NCBI GenBank assembly: GCA_031082225.1
Contig: JAVHLG010000027.1
Coordinates: 1-52,870, forward strand
Direction of reading: 5' to 3'
Length of the DNA: 52,870 nt
Source of the DNA: Desulfovibrionaceae bacterium
Lineage (GTDB): Bacteria > Desulfobacterota > Desulfovibrionia > Desulfovibrionales > Desulfovibrionaceae
Shown: positions 52,792 to 52,870 of the stretch, one piece after another
How positions within the stretch are numbered: position 1 is the stretch's first letter
How the letters are laid out: every line of letters starts with the position of its first letter
Program-made: the position numbers and the translations under genes
The notes under the pieces: generated by a model
Seen by the model: the letters and a program-made list of their open reading frames with translations, nothing else
Databases searched by the model: none
What the model was told of the DNA's origin: nothing

Positions 52792-52870
52792 GCCTCCGGC
52801 GGCCAAAGGGGCAGGCCCCCTTTGGAAACCCCGGACGGGGCGGCAGGGGTCATGGGGTGGCCTCCAACTG
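52792..52870 (+). repeat. Second repeat copy with duplicated start region
   Basis: The repeat GCCTCCGGCGGCC...AACCCCGGACGGGG is followed by a near-exact copy of the phosphoesterase ATG and GGAGG context, 110 bp upstream of the used one. The duplicated ATG at 52853 (minus strand) opens a frame that differs from the gene. The right window edge cuts the copy. Confidence 0.75.

Overview
The window looks like a chromosomal segment of a high-GC sulfate-reducing deltaproteobacterium of the Desulfovibrio group. This is inferred from very GC-rich coding sequence, strong GGAGG-type ribosome binding sites, the family content (CbiR-CobU, DUF4405, a ZraP-like protein with a sigma-54 regulator, FlaG, a PHP-UvrD fusion) and short dispersed palindromic repeats. 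No rRNA, tRNA, CRISPR array, prophage or intact insertion sequence was seen. AT-rich patches (TPR gene 1-1048, toxin-antitoxin block 17050-17900, spacer 38700-38860) stand out as probably acquired DNA.

Layout. 0-9 kb: truncated TPR gene; a convergent hyuA-hyuB pair (ATP-dependent hydantoinase/oxoprolinase); an OmpR-type regulator and histidine kinase divergent from a periplasmic amino-acid-type binding protein; a 600-bp gene-free repeat cluster. 9-16.4 kb: RNase R, a small unknown protein, a YgjP-like metallopeptidase, an NlpC/P60 lipoprotein, dUTPase and an ArgD-type aminotransferase. 16.4-18.4 kb: HicAB and a RelE-like/XRE pair bracketed by two identical hairpins, then a lone MNT nucleotidyltransferase. 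18.4-27 kb: an HDAC-family deacetylase coupled to a second HyuA-like protein, a TSUP transporter and a 1467-residue hybrid sensor kinase. 27-32.8 kb: class II aldolase, EamA transporter, FlaG behind a sigma-28-like promoter, a VapBC-like module with a clear operator, GltX and a NifU-like protein.

33-38.7 kb holds a Zra-like envelope-stress system: a ZraP-like periplasmic protein behind a sigma-54 promoter and upstream repeats, then a DUF4405 membrane protein, a ZraS-like kinase with a proline-rich periplasmic insert, and a ZraR-like sigma-54 activator behind their own sigma-70-like promoter. This is the most coherent regulatory circuit in the window.

39-52.9 kb: a HAD phosphatase with an apparent one-base frameshift, a PHP phosphoesterase, an FKBP-methyltransferase fusion, RmlA, a MoaB-type protein, a PHP-UvrD helicase fusion, two tiny proteins, a CbiR-CobU-DHH cluster for cobamide and nucleotide salvage, and a metallophosphoesterase-Ser/Thr kinase pair. 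Repeats are frequent: a dispersed palindrome with a GCCTCCGGCGGCC lead, a 48-bp tandem array, a duplicated 73-bp terminator, and a short element after two stop codons that may be an insertion-sequence remnant.
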